This document shows, piece after piece, positions 39,465 to 46,811 of a stretch of DNA of 64,000 nucleotides (its first letter is position 1; every line of letters starts with the position of its first letter). This stretch comes from Stutzerimonas stutzeri. GTDB lineage: Bacteria; Pseudomonadota; Gammaproteobacteria; Pseudomonadales; Pseudomonadaceae. Both the position numbers and the translations under genes were made by a program. The notes beneath the pieces are model-generated. The model was not told the origin of the DNA. It did no database searches and worked only from the letters and a program-made list of their open reading frames with translations. Location of the stretch: assembly GCF_019090095.1 (NCBI RefSeq), contig NZ_JAGQFP010000001.1:2133655-2197654 (forward strand). The letters run 5' to 3'.

Positions 39465-40025
39465 TCAGGCGCGCGCACGGACCTCGTCGATCAGCTGCAA
39501 CAGACGTTGCACGGTGTGCTCCAACGCCCCGGAGTTGTCCAGCAACAACGCCTCCTCCTGCGCCGCCGCCGAGCGAAACTGCTCGTTGCGCGCCAGGCGT
39601 GCCTCGATCTCGGCCAGCGGCTCGCGCCCGCGCGCCAGCAAGCGCTCGCGCAGCACCGGCAGCGCCACCGTGAGCAACACGGCCTGTAGCTGCGGATAGC
39701 GTTTACGCGCTTCGCTCAGATAACCCCGCGAACCGTTGACCAGCACATCCTCACCGGCCGCCAGCCAGTCATCGATCTGCCGAGGGATTCCATAACGCAG
39801 CCCGTTGGCCTGCCAGTCCAGGGCGAAGGCGCCACTGCGCCGTAGTTCCTCGAACTCGGCCGTGCTCACCGGCTGGGCGTCCTCGCCGGTCGCCTCGGCG
39901 GAACGGGTGATGACGCGCCGCGCGATCCGGCAACCGCGGGCCTGCAGCGGCTCGCGGGCGGCCAGCAGCAGGCTGTCCTTGCCGGCGCCAGACGGGCCCA
40001 TGAGATAGAACAAGTGCCCCGTCAT
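39465..40025 (-). CDS. phnN: ribose 1,5-bisphosphokinase PhnN
   Basis: 186 residues, guanylate-kinase-like fold. Walker A GPSGAGKDS (10-18), RVITRS, and LRERLLARGREPLAEIEARL. In E. coli PhnN makes PRPP from ribose 1,5-bisphosphate during phosphonate degradation. No other phn gene is in the window, so its role here may be general PRPP supply. Start at the ATG 40025 right before the Walker A strand. Confidence 0.85.
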   Translation of the reverse strand: MTGHLFYLMGPSGAGKDSLLLAAREPLQARGCRIARRVITRSAEATGEDAQPVSTAEFEELRRSGAFALDWQANGLRYGIPRQIDDWLAAGEDVLVNGSRGYLSEARKRYPQLQAVLLTVALPVLRERLLARGREPLAEIEARLARNEQFRSAAAQEEALLLDNSGALEHTVQRLLQLIDEVRARA

Positions 40026-40077
40026 CGGCTACCTCTGCCACCTATAAGGATCGGCCGCACGGCCGTTTGATCGCTGT

Positions 40078-40500
40078 TCATTCCTGCTCCGGGATGCCGG
40101 TTACCTGCGCACCAACGCTCAAGGCGCGCTGGCGAAACCAGCCCTGATTCACTTCGAGGGCATAGCGTGCAGGTTCGCTCGAACAGCGGATCGTGCGGTC
40201 CAGCGGCTGCAGATCGATCATGTCGACGATGCGCCCCTGCTCGTCCATGAAGGCTGCCGACAGCGGCAGCGGTGTGTCCTTCATCCACAGGCAATGGCGG
40301 CGCACTTCGTCGAAGCGAAACAGCATGCCACGGTCGGCCGCCAGTTCGGTGCGCTCCATCAGGCCGCGCTCGCGCTCGGCGGGAGTACGGGCGTATTCGG
40401 CGCGCAACGCGGAACCACCGACCCGCAGTTCGAGCAGCGGCTCGCCGGCGAAGGCCAGGCAGCTGAGACCAGCGAGAGACAGCAGCAAAGCGGTACGCAT
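40078..40500 (-). CDS. DUF192 family exported protein
   Basis: 140 residues. Signal peptide at about 1-18 (LLLSLAGLSCLAFA). The DUF192 core includes TPAERERGLMERTELAADRG, the highly conserved CLWMKDTPLPLSAAFMD and GRIVDMIDLQP. Small periplasmic beta protein, function unknown in the family. An in-frame start 36 bases upstream is possible, but ATG 40500 gives the cleaner signal peptide. Confidence 0.8.
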   Translation of the reverse strand: MRTALLLSLAGLSCLAFAGEPLLELRVGGSALRAEYARTPAERERGLMERTELAADRGMLFRFDEVRRHCLWMKDTPLPLSAAFMDEQGRIVDMIDLQPLDRTIRCSSEPARYALEVNQGWFRQRALSVGAQVTGIPEQE

Positions 40501-40551
40501 GGGCAATGCTCGAAGGGGACGGTTGAGGCGCAGCATACCAAGCCGCGCCCG

Positions 40552-41328
40552 CTACGCCTCGTCCAGCGGCGCCTCGAGCGTCACCTTTTCGCTTTCGCCA
40601 TAGCGCTTCTGGCAGCGCTCGCAATAGAAGCTACGGCGCTTGCTGCGCCCGAGTGACTTGGCTTTGACCAAGGGAACCTTGCAGCGCGGGCATGTCGTCT
40701 TCGTGTGGGCCAGCCAATGCGCTTTCAGCGTGCCCTCGCGCTTCCACTGGAGAAATTCGAAGCTGTAGGTGCGTACCTCCCGCGTCAGCTCGCGAAGCTT
40801 GGCTGCCGGCAAATCGCCAATCAACGACAGCGGATGGATGCGCGTACGAAACAGCACCTCGTTTTTGATGATGTTGCCCGAGCCGGAAAACAGCGTCTGG
40901 TCGAGCAGCGCATCGCAGGCCAGCAGCCGCGGCCGGGCACGTAGTTTTTTCAAGGCCGCCCGGTTATCCCAGGCATCGCTCATGACATCCGCGCTCCAGT
41001 CGTAGGCCTCATCCAACGGCCCTTCGATAGGCTGCACCGAGCACCCATAGAAATTCAGCTCGCCATTGGCGAACCCGAGGCTCAGGCGCGGCGCCGACTC
41101 CTTGCGCTCGTTGATCCGGTAACTACCGAACAAGAGCAGGTGGATGCGCAGGGAGACGTCATCCAGCTCGATCAGGAAGTGCTTGCCCCAGCTGCGAAAC
41201 GATCGCACCGACTGACCGACTAATCGTGCCTTGTCGAGCTTGGAGTTGCCTTCGGCACGTTCGATGACCTGACCGGTAAAGACGTCGGCCTGTTCGCGAA
41301 GAATGACGATCGATGGACCTTCAGGCAT
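40552..41328 (-). CDS. nei: Fpg/Nei family DNA glycosylase (endonuclease VIII-like)
   Basis: 258 residues. Bifunctional base-excision glycosylase/AP lyase. The N-terminus MPEGPS supplies the catalytic Pro and Glu after Met removal, which fixes the start at 41328. H2TH region LLDQTLFSGSGNIIKNEVLF. C-terminal zinc finger with CPRC and YCERCQKRYG. Ends with an acidic tail. The fourth helix region and the DEAYDW segment fit endonuclease VIII rather than Fpg, but subtype is not certain. Confidence 0.85.
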   Translation of the reverse strand: MPEGPSIVILREQADVFTGQVIERAEGNSKLDKARLVGQSVRSFRSWGKHFLIELDDVSLRIHLLLFGSYRINERKESAPRLSLGFANGELNFYGCSVQPIEGPLDEAYDWSADVMSDAWDNRAALKKLRARPRLLACDALLDQTLFSGSGNIIKNEVLFRTRIHPLSLIGDLPAAKLRELTREVRTYSFEFLQWKREGTLKAHWLAHTKTTCPRCKVPLVKAKSLGRSKRRSFYCERCQKRYGESEKVTLEAPLDEA

Positions 41329-41475
41329 GGCGATATCGCTTCGGCTGGGGGCGTTAACGATATCGACTGGAGCCTGACGCAAAGGTGCGGTGTATGGCTG
41401 TGTCGAGCCGAGATCAGAAACCAGCAGACACTTCCCCCGCTCGGCCGCATGCGCGGCCGGCGAGAGGGGCGACCC

Positions 41476-42810
41476 TCAGGCCGAGAGGTACCCCCAGACC
41501 CAGATGGTGCCGCCGAAGATGATCCCCAGATAACCCAGAATCAGCACCATGTAGCCCATGATGTCGCGCAGCTTGAGTTTGGAGATGGCAAGGACCGGCA
41601 ACACCCAGAACGGCTGGATCATGTTGGTCCATTGGTCGCCGACCTGCACGCCCAGCGCCGTGGCTGCGAAAGACGCGTTCAGCTCTCGCGCCGCCTCGAT
41701 GACGACCGGCCCTTGTACCGCCCATTGGCCACCGCCCGACGGCGCGAGGATGTTGATCAGGCCGCCACTGACGAACGACCAGATCGGCAAGGTCTCGGCT
41801 GTGGAAATCCGCACGAACAGCTCCGCGAAGGAGACGACCAGCCCAGACCCGACCAGGATGCCCATGATCCCGGCGTAGAACGGATACTGGACGATGATTC
41901 CCGAGACGATCTTGACGCCCTCGCCCAGCGCCGCGAGGTAGCGCGCCGGCGATGCGAACAGCAGGATCCCGAGAAACAGGAAGATGAAGTTGACCGTGTT
42001 CAGATCCAGCGAGCCACCGTCGGCGAAGTGCAACCCAACGTAGACCATCCCGAGCAAGCCGATGACGATGCCGACCACCTTGCTGTGATTCATCCGGTCG
42101 GCCAGCGAGACGTCTTGCCGGCCCTCCAGGCTCGGTTCGAACGGGACGGCGACGGTGGCCGGATCGATTTCGACGACGTTCTTCGCGTCCTTCGGGTGCA
42201 GCCAGGCGTTGAACAGGGGCAGGGTCAGCACCACCAGCGCGGTGGCGATCAGCAAGGGCGCACTGAAGATGGTCTCCGACAAAGGCACCAACCCCATACG
42301 GTCCTGCAAAAAATGCCCTTCCGTAGCGATGAGCAAGGGCACACTGCCGGACAATCCGATGCCATAGACCGAGAAACCGGAAAACGCGGCGGCGATGACC
42401 AGCGGGTAGTGCAGGCCCCGCACCTTGAGCGCCAGCTTTTGCGCCACGATGCTGCCAATCACCAGGCCGAACCCCCAGTTCAGCCAACTGCCGAGGGTGC
42501 CGACCAGCGTAGCGACCACGATGGCGGCGAACGGCGTGTGCACGGTGCTGGCGATGCGGTCGAGCAGGCCATCGACAAAGGGGGAACGGGCCAGGATGTA
42601 GCCGGCCAACAAGATGACCGTCATCTGCATGCTGAACGCCAGCAGGTTCCAGAAGCCGTCGCCCCAGTAGCGGGTCGCGTCGAGCGGGCTTGCGCCCTCC
42701 ACCAGCACGGCCAGGATCAGCGTAAGCAGGGTCAGGCCAATGGCGATCACCAATGGATCAGGCATATAGCGATTGACTAAGCGCGTGAAAAAATTGGCTA
42801 ACGCATTCAT
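41476..42810 (-). CDS. atoE: short-chain fatty acid transporter, AtoE family
   Basis: 444 residues, about 10-12 hydrophobic helices. The family region LINILAPSGGGQWAVQGPVV and the closing GYLGIIFGGTIWVWGY match AtoE-type short-chain fatty acid / acetoacetate transporters. It is divergent from the CatC-YciI-cyclase-SDR operon, and a large palindrome lies between, so it may import a short organic acid related to that pathway. Symbol by family similarity only. Confidence 0.8.
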   Translation of the reverse strand: MNALANFFTRLVNRYMPDPLVIAIGLTLLTLILAVLVEGASPLDATRYWGDGFWNLLAFSMQMTVILLAGYILARSPFVDGLLDRIASTVHTPFAAIVVATLVGTLGSWLNWGFGLVIGSIVAQKLALKVRGLHYPLVIAAAFSGFSVYGIGLSGSVPLLIATEGHFLQDRMGLVPLSETIFSAPLLIATALVVLTLPLFNAWLHPKDAKNVVEIDPATVAVPFEPSLEGRQDVSLADRMNHSKVVGIVIGLLGMVYVGLHFADGGSLDLNTVNFIFLFLGILLFASPARYLAALGEGVKIVSGIIVQYPFYAGIMGILVGSGLVVSFAELFVRISTAETLPIWSFVSGGLINILAPSGGGQWAVQGPVVIEAARELNASFAATALGVQVGDQWTNMIQPFWVLPVLAISKLKLRDIMGYMVLILGYLGIIFGGTIWVWGYLSA

Positions 42811-42881
42811 CGTGGTCCCCCGGGTGCCGTCTTCTTTTTAGTTGGAGCCCAACGGTAGGCGGACGGCACCCATGCTAGCAA

Positions 42882-42922
42882 TTCGATAATCGACTTATCG
42901 TTCGATTATCGAACAATAAGTC
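42882..42922. promoter_or_regulatory. large palindromic operator between atoE-like gene and catC-like operon
   Basis: A 31-bp near-perfect palindrome at 42892-42922: outer arms GACTTAT and ATAAGTC around the core TTCGATTATCGAA, only three arm/centre positions asymmetric. A further copy of the core half, TTCGATAATCGA, lies at 42882-42893, and a weaker TTCGATTACCG at 42999-43009. No T-tract, so not a terminator. It probably binds a dimeric repressor or activator serving both divergent genes; no regulator gene is adjacent. Confidence 0.7.
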
Positions 42923-43106
42923 AATGGCTCGACCGGTGCCGTGCGGGCTCGAGGCATGTGCATCAAACGACCGCCGACCGCTCGCTGGGGATAAAGCGTT
43001 CGATTACCGCACATCTCCACAGGCCTGAGGATTGCGTAGCCGAGCGTGCGCCCCGTACGGTCTAAAGCCCGCCAGCGAATGGCGCTCAACGGCCGGAGCC
43101 GTCCAA

Positions 43107-43391
43107 ATGCTTTTCCTCGTGCATATGCAAGTGAACATCCCCCACGACCTCGCCCCCGCCGACGCCGCCGCGCTTATCGCCAAGGAAAAGGCCTATTCGC
43201 AGGAACTGCAGCGCAACGGCACCTGGCGCCATCTCTGGCGCGTGGTGGGGCAGTACGCCAACTACAGCGTGTTCGATGTGGCCAGTAACGACGAACTGCA
43301 TCAGATGCTCAGCGCGTTGCCGCTGTATCCCTACATGACGCTGGAGGTCACCCCGCTGGCCCAGCATCCGTCTGCACTGGCTCAGAACTGA
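43107..43391 (+). CDS. muconolactone isomerase (CatC) family protein
   Basis: 94 residues, the length of CatC. The core QRNGTWRHLWRVVGQYANYS is nearly that of muconolactone delta-isomerase, followed by LPLYPYMTLEV. CatC moves the double bond of muconolactone in the beta-ketoadipate pathway. No catA, catB or pcaD homologue is in this operon, so the true substrate may be another lactone. GGAG precedes the ATG at 43107. First gene of a four-gene operon. Confidence 0.85.
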   Translation: MLFLVHMQVNIPHDLAPADAAALIAKEKAYSQELQRNGTWRHLWRVVGQYANYSVFDVASNDELHQMLSALPLYPYMTLEVTPLAQHPSALAQN

Positions 43392-43398
43392 GGTCTGC

Positions 43399-43695
43399 AT
43401 GCCCTACCTGATCGAAACCTTCGACAAGCCTGGCCAGCAACAGCTGCGGCGCGATACGCGCGATGAGCACCTGCGCTTTCTCGAGGCGAACAAGGCACTG
43501 CTGCTCGCCTGCGGCGCCAAGCTCGCCGATGACGGTAGTGACCTGGGCGGCGGCCTGTATGTGGTCGACCTCGACACACGCGATGAAGCCAAGCGCTTTA
43601 TCGCCGACGACCCGTTCAGCCGCGTCGAGCTCTTCGAGCGCGTCACCATCACCCGCTGGCGCAAGGCCTATCTCGCCGGCCAGTGCTTTCTCTGA
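43399..43695 (+). CDS. YciI family protein
   Basis: 98 residues, ferredoxin-like alpha+beta barrel family. Visible: HLRFLEANKALLLACGAKL, GGGLYVVDL, and AKRFIADDPFSRVELFERV, the classic YciI C-terminal strand. YciI proteins are poorly characterised; some act as small hydrolases or dehalogenases in aromatic pathways. Seven bases after the CatC-like gene, 24 before the cyclase gene. Confidence 0.82.
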   Translation: MPYLIETFDKPGQQQLRRDTRDEHLRFLEANKALLLACGAKLADDGSDLGGGLYVVDLDTRDEAKRFIADDPFSRVELFERVTITRWRKAYLAGQCFL

Positions 43696-43719
43696 ACCAC
43701 GACCGCCTGGGAGCCGTAT

Positions 43720-44772
43720 ATGAGCAACCAACGCTGGAAGCATCGTCCGGAGGGCTCGAACTGGGGCGACTACGGCAAAGATGACCAGCTCGGCAGGCTG
43801 AATCTGATCACCGCGGAGAAAGTGCTCCAGGGCATCGCCGAAGTGCGCGACGGCAAGACCTTCTGCCTCAGCCTGCCACTGGACCTTCCCGGCGGCTGCG
43901 CCCTCAACCCCAATCGTCATCCACCGGTGCTGCGACCCACGCTGCGTCAGGGCGGGGTCAACTTCAATTTCCACATGGCCAACCTGCAGGCCGGGCGGCC
44001 GGACGTCCTGTGCGACGACCTGGCGATCCTGCATCTGCAGTACTCGACCCAGTGGGACAGCCTGGCGCATGTGGGTGCGCTGTTCGACGTGGATGGCAAC
44101 GGCGTGCCCAAGCCGGTGTACTACAACGGCTACGCCGCCGACGAGCACATCCGCGGTCCGAAGCACCCGGACGATGCCGGCGTGCAGGAGCACATGCGCA
44201 CCGAGAGCACATCCCAGGCCGGCGCGCTGGGCATCGAGCGGATGGCTGCAACCGGCGTGCAGGGCCGCGCCGCGCTGATCGATCTGCATGCCCACCTGGG
44301 AGATGCACGCACACTGGTGGGTTATGACACCTTGATGCGCATACTCGAAGCCGACCGGGTCGAGATCGAACGCGGCGACATCGTCTGCCTTCATACCGGC
44401 TTCGCCGACGCGGTGCTGGCCATGGCCGGCCAGCCCGATCCTGAGACCCTGACCGACAGCTGCGCAGTGCTCGACGGGCGTGACGACAAGCTGCTGCAGT
44501 GGATCACCGACAGCGAACTGGCGGCCATTGCGGCGGACAACTATGCCGTCGAGGCTTATCCGGCCGCAGGCGGCAACGCCTGTTGCGCCGCCTTGCCGCT
44601 GCACCAGCATTGCCTGTTCAAGCTCGGCGTTCACCTGGGTGAGCTCTGGCACCTCGGCCCGCTGGCGGCTTATCTGCGTCGCCAGGACCGCTATCGCTTC
44701 TTCCTCACCGCCCCGCCGCTGCGGCTGCCCGGCGCTGTCGGTTCACCCCTGACGCCTGTGGCGACTGTCTGA
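43720..44772 (+). CDS. cyclase family metal-dependent hydrolase
   Basis: 350 residues. PF04199-type cyclase/kynurenine-formamidase-like fold in the long form. Metal-site region STQWDSLAHVGALFDVDGNG in place of the short-form HxGTHxD motif, with a later ALIDLHAHLGD and NYAVEAYPA. These enzymes hydrolyse cyclic amides or esters, or open lactones. In an operon with a CatC-like isomerase, a ring or lactone substrate is plausible but unproven. Followed 17 bases later by an SDR gene. Confidence 0.82.
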   Translation: MSNQRWKHRPEGSNWGDYGKDDQLGRLNLITAEKVLQGIAEVRDGKTFCLSLPLDLPGGCALNPNRHPPVLRPTLRQGGVNFNFHMANLQAGRPDVLCDDLAILHLQYSTQWDSLAHVGALFDVDGNGVPKPVYYNGYAADEHIRGPKHPDDAGVQEHMRTESTSQAGALGIERMAATGVQGRAALIDLHAHLGDARTLVGYDTLMRILEADRVEIERGDIVCLHTGFADAVLAMAGQPDPETLTDSCAVLDGRDDKLLQWITDSELAAIAADNYAVEAYPAAGGNACCAALPLHQHCLFKLGVHLGELWHLGPLAAYLRRQDRYRFFLTAPPLRLPGAVGSPLTPVATV

Positions 44773-44788
44773 CCCCTGCGAGATCGTT

Positions 44789-45490
44789 ATGAGCCTACCT
44801 AGAGTCCTGATCACGGGCGGTGCCGCCGGCATTGGTGCCGCCACCGTCGAACGCTGCCGCGAAGAGGGTTACGACCCCATCGTCATCGACCGTGAAGGCA
44901 GTGGCATTCACGCCGACCTGTCCGACCCGGAGGCCACCGCCGAGGCGCTGCGCGAAGCCTTGGCGGGTGGCCCGATCACCCGTCTGGTCAACAATGTCGG
45001 CATGGTCTGCCCGGCCACGGCCGAGGCGCAGACGCTCGCCGAACTCGACCGGGTCATGGCGCTCAATCTGCGCTGCGCCATGCAGTGCATGCAGGCGCTG
45101 CTCCCCGGCATGCAGGCAGTCGGCTTCGGTCGCATCGTCAACATGGCCTCGCGGGCCGCACTGGGCAAGGAACTGCGCACCGCCTATGCGGCCAGCAAGG
45201 CCGCCCTGATCGGCATGACCCGCGTCTGGGCGCTGGAACTGGGCGCCCATGGCATCACCGCCAACGCGGTCGGCCCCGGCCCGATCCGCACGGAACTGTT
45301 CGACCGCGCCAACCCACCCGGCGCGCCCCGCACCCAGAAAATCATCGACTCGGTGCCCGTCAAACGTATCGGAACCGCCGACGACGTCGCCCATGCCGTC
45401 GCCTACCTGCTCGACGAACGCAGCGGTTTCGTCACCGGCCAGACGCTGTACGTCTGCGGCGGCATGACAGTGGGCGTGGTAGACCTCTGA
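44789..45490 (+). CDS. short-chain dehydrogenase/reductase
   Basis: 233 residues, classical SDR. Cofactor motif TGGAAGIG (9-16), VNNVG (68-72), active site S121, Y133 and K137 (YAASK), then NAVGPGPIRTELF. The acidic residue after the second strand (VIDREG) suggests NAD(H) preference. Last gene of the CatC-YciI-cyclase-SDR operon, where it would oxidise or reduce a hydroxyl/keto group of the ring or lactone intermediate. Confidence 0.88.
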   Translation: MSLPRVLITGGAAGIGAATVERCREEGYDPIVIDREGSGIHADLSDPEATAEALREALAGGPITRLVNNVGMVCPATAEAQTLAELDRVMALNLRCAMQCMQALLPGMQAVGFGRIVNMASRAALGKELRTAYAASKAALIGMTRVWALELGAHGITANAVGPGPIRTELFDRANPPGAPRTQKIIDSVPVKRIGTADDVAHAVAYLLDERSGFVTGQTLYVCGGMTVGVVDL

Positions 45491-45540
45491 ACCCGCTCCC
45501 CGGCGACGAGCCACTGTGGTCGGGACGGCCGCGTCACCAA

Positions 45541-45588
45541 GCCAGCTGTAAACGACTTTCGAAACGCCGCTGGTGCCGGTCAGCGGGG
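45541..45588 (-). pseudogene. degenerate tandem copy of the 3' end of the adjacent pseudouridine synthase gene
   Basis: Bases 45541-45588 repeat 45653-45704 at an offset of 114 bases (shared TTTCGAAACGCCG and GCCGGTCAGCGG). The minus-strand translation PLTG matches the synthase, then a frame change breaks the match. Footprint of a small tandem duplication that has decayed. Confidence 0.6.
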
Positions 45589-45647
45589 CGCCAACGTGGA
45601 TGATGGTGGGCTCGACTGACCGAAGCCCCAAGACTATTCGTACCGCC

Positions 45648-46529
45648 CTACCAATCCAGCTGCAGCCGGCTTTCGAAACGCCGCCGCTCGCCGGTCAGCG
45701 GGTCGTCGAATTGCAGGGCGCGCGCCAGCAGCTTGAGGGGCTTGGCGTAGTCGTCCTGGTCACGCCGTGCCCGCTCGATCAGCTCGGGGTAGAAGGGGTC
45801 GTTGCAGATCCCCGCGCCAAGCGTGGCCATCTGCAGGCGCAGTTGATGCTTGCGCCCGGTGACCGGATAGAGCGCATAGCGCCAGAGCTCGCCGCGGCGT
45901 TCGAGCACCTCGATGCGGGTCTCGCTGTTGGGTTCGCCGTCACCCTGCTTCATGAGGAAGAACGGCTCGCCGTCGATCATGTGCAGCCGCTCGGTGCGCG
46001 GGAATGGCAGATCGGGCAATGCGGGGCAGATCGCCTCGTAGACCTTGTCGATGCGGCGCTCGCGGAACAGCGCCTGATAACGGCCGCGGCTCGCGGGTGT
46101 GGTGGAGAACAGCACCAGCCCGGCGGTGAGCCGGTCGATGCGGTGAATCGGCACCAGATCGGGATTGCCCACCTGCTTGCTCAGGCGCGCCAGGAGGGTC
46201 TCGTTGACGTACTCGCCAGCCGGCATCACGGGCAGAAAGTGCGGCTTGTCCGCCACCAGCAGGTGCTCGTCGAGGTGCAGTACCTGCGCGTCGAACGGAA
46301 TCGGCTTCTCCGCCGGGACCTCGCGAAAGTAGTGCACCTTCAAGCCGGCCTGGTAAGGGTGATCGGCCGCAAGCGGCAAGCCTTCGGCGTTCAATACGCG
46401 GCCCCGGGCGAAGCGGTCCAGCCAGGTGGCGCGATCAATGGCCGGGAAGTGCGCGCAGAGACAATCCAGCACGGTCGACCAGTCGCCTGGGGGCAGGTGC
46501 AGCGTACTGCGGGCATCGGGAAGGCTCAT
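45648..46529 (-). CDS. RluA-type pseudouridine synthase
   Basis: 293 residues. Isomerises uridine in rRNA or tRNA. Catalytic motif HRIDRLTAGLVLFS contains the Asp nucleophile (HRLDRxTSGLLL in the family), preceded by LLVADKPHFLPVMPAG and followed by YPVTGRKHQLRLQMATLG. An N-terminal S4-like region is present. The target RNA site is unknown. ATG 46529 chosen near the start of similarity; the ribosome site is weak. Converges with the SDR operon. Confidence 0.85.
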   Translation of the reverse strand: MSLPDARSTLHLPPGDWSTVLDCLCAHFPAIDRATWLDRFARGRVLNAEGLPLAADHPYQAGLKVHYFREVPAEKPIPFDAQVLHLDEHLLVADKPHFLPVMPAGEYVNETLLARLSKQVGNPDLVPIHRIDRLTAGLVLFSTTPASRGRYQALFRERRIDKVYEAICPALPDLPFPRTERLHMIDGEPFFLMKQGDGEPNSETRIEVLERRGELWRYALYPVTGRKHQLRLQMATLGAGICNDPFYPELIERARRDQDDYAKPLKLLARALQFDDPLTGERRRFESRLQLDW

Positions 46530-46811
46530 CGGGGCATCGCACTGGTGGAACGGGCCGCCCATGATACCCGAGCGCGTCGCCGGGCTCGCCCCGCGCCCGG
46601 ACAGGCGAAGCGCGATCCGGCCTCCTCTACGCTCGTCACTTTTTGTAATAACTCAGAAACCCTCGCCCCCCTCATCCGGTCCAGACCAGAAGAGCAGGCA
46701 TTGCGGGGCTGCGCGAAGGCCGCTTGCATTGCGCGTGAAGTCAGCGTTGCGTGCGAACGTCTCCGAGCCCTCCCTCTGCCTGAATGGTCCATCAGGTCAA
46801 GCGAGGTTTCC

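Noticed and set aside
42892..42922. Palindrome considered as a transcription terminator
   Set aside because: It has no T-tract and sits between divergent genes, where an operator is the better explanation.
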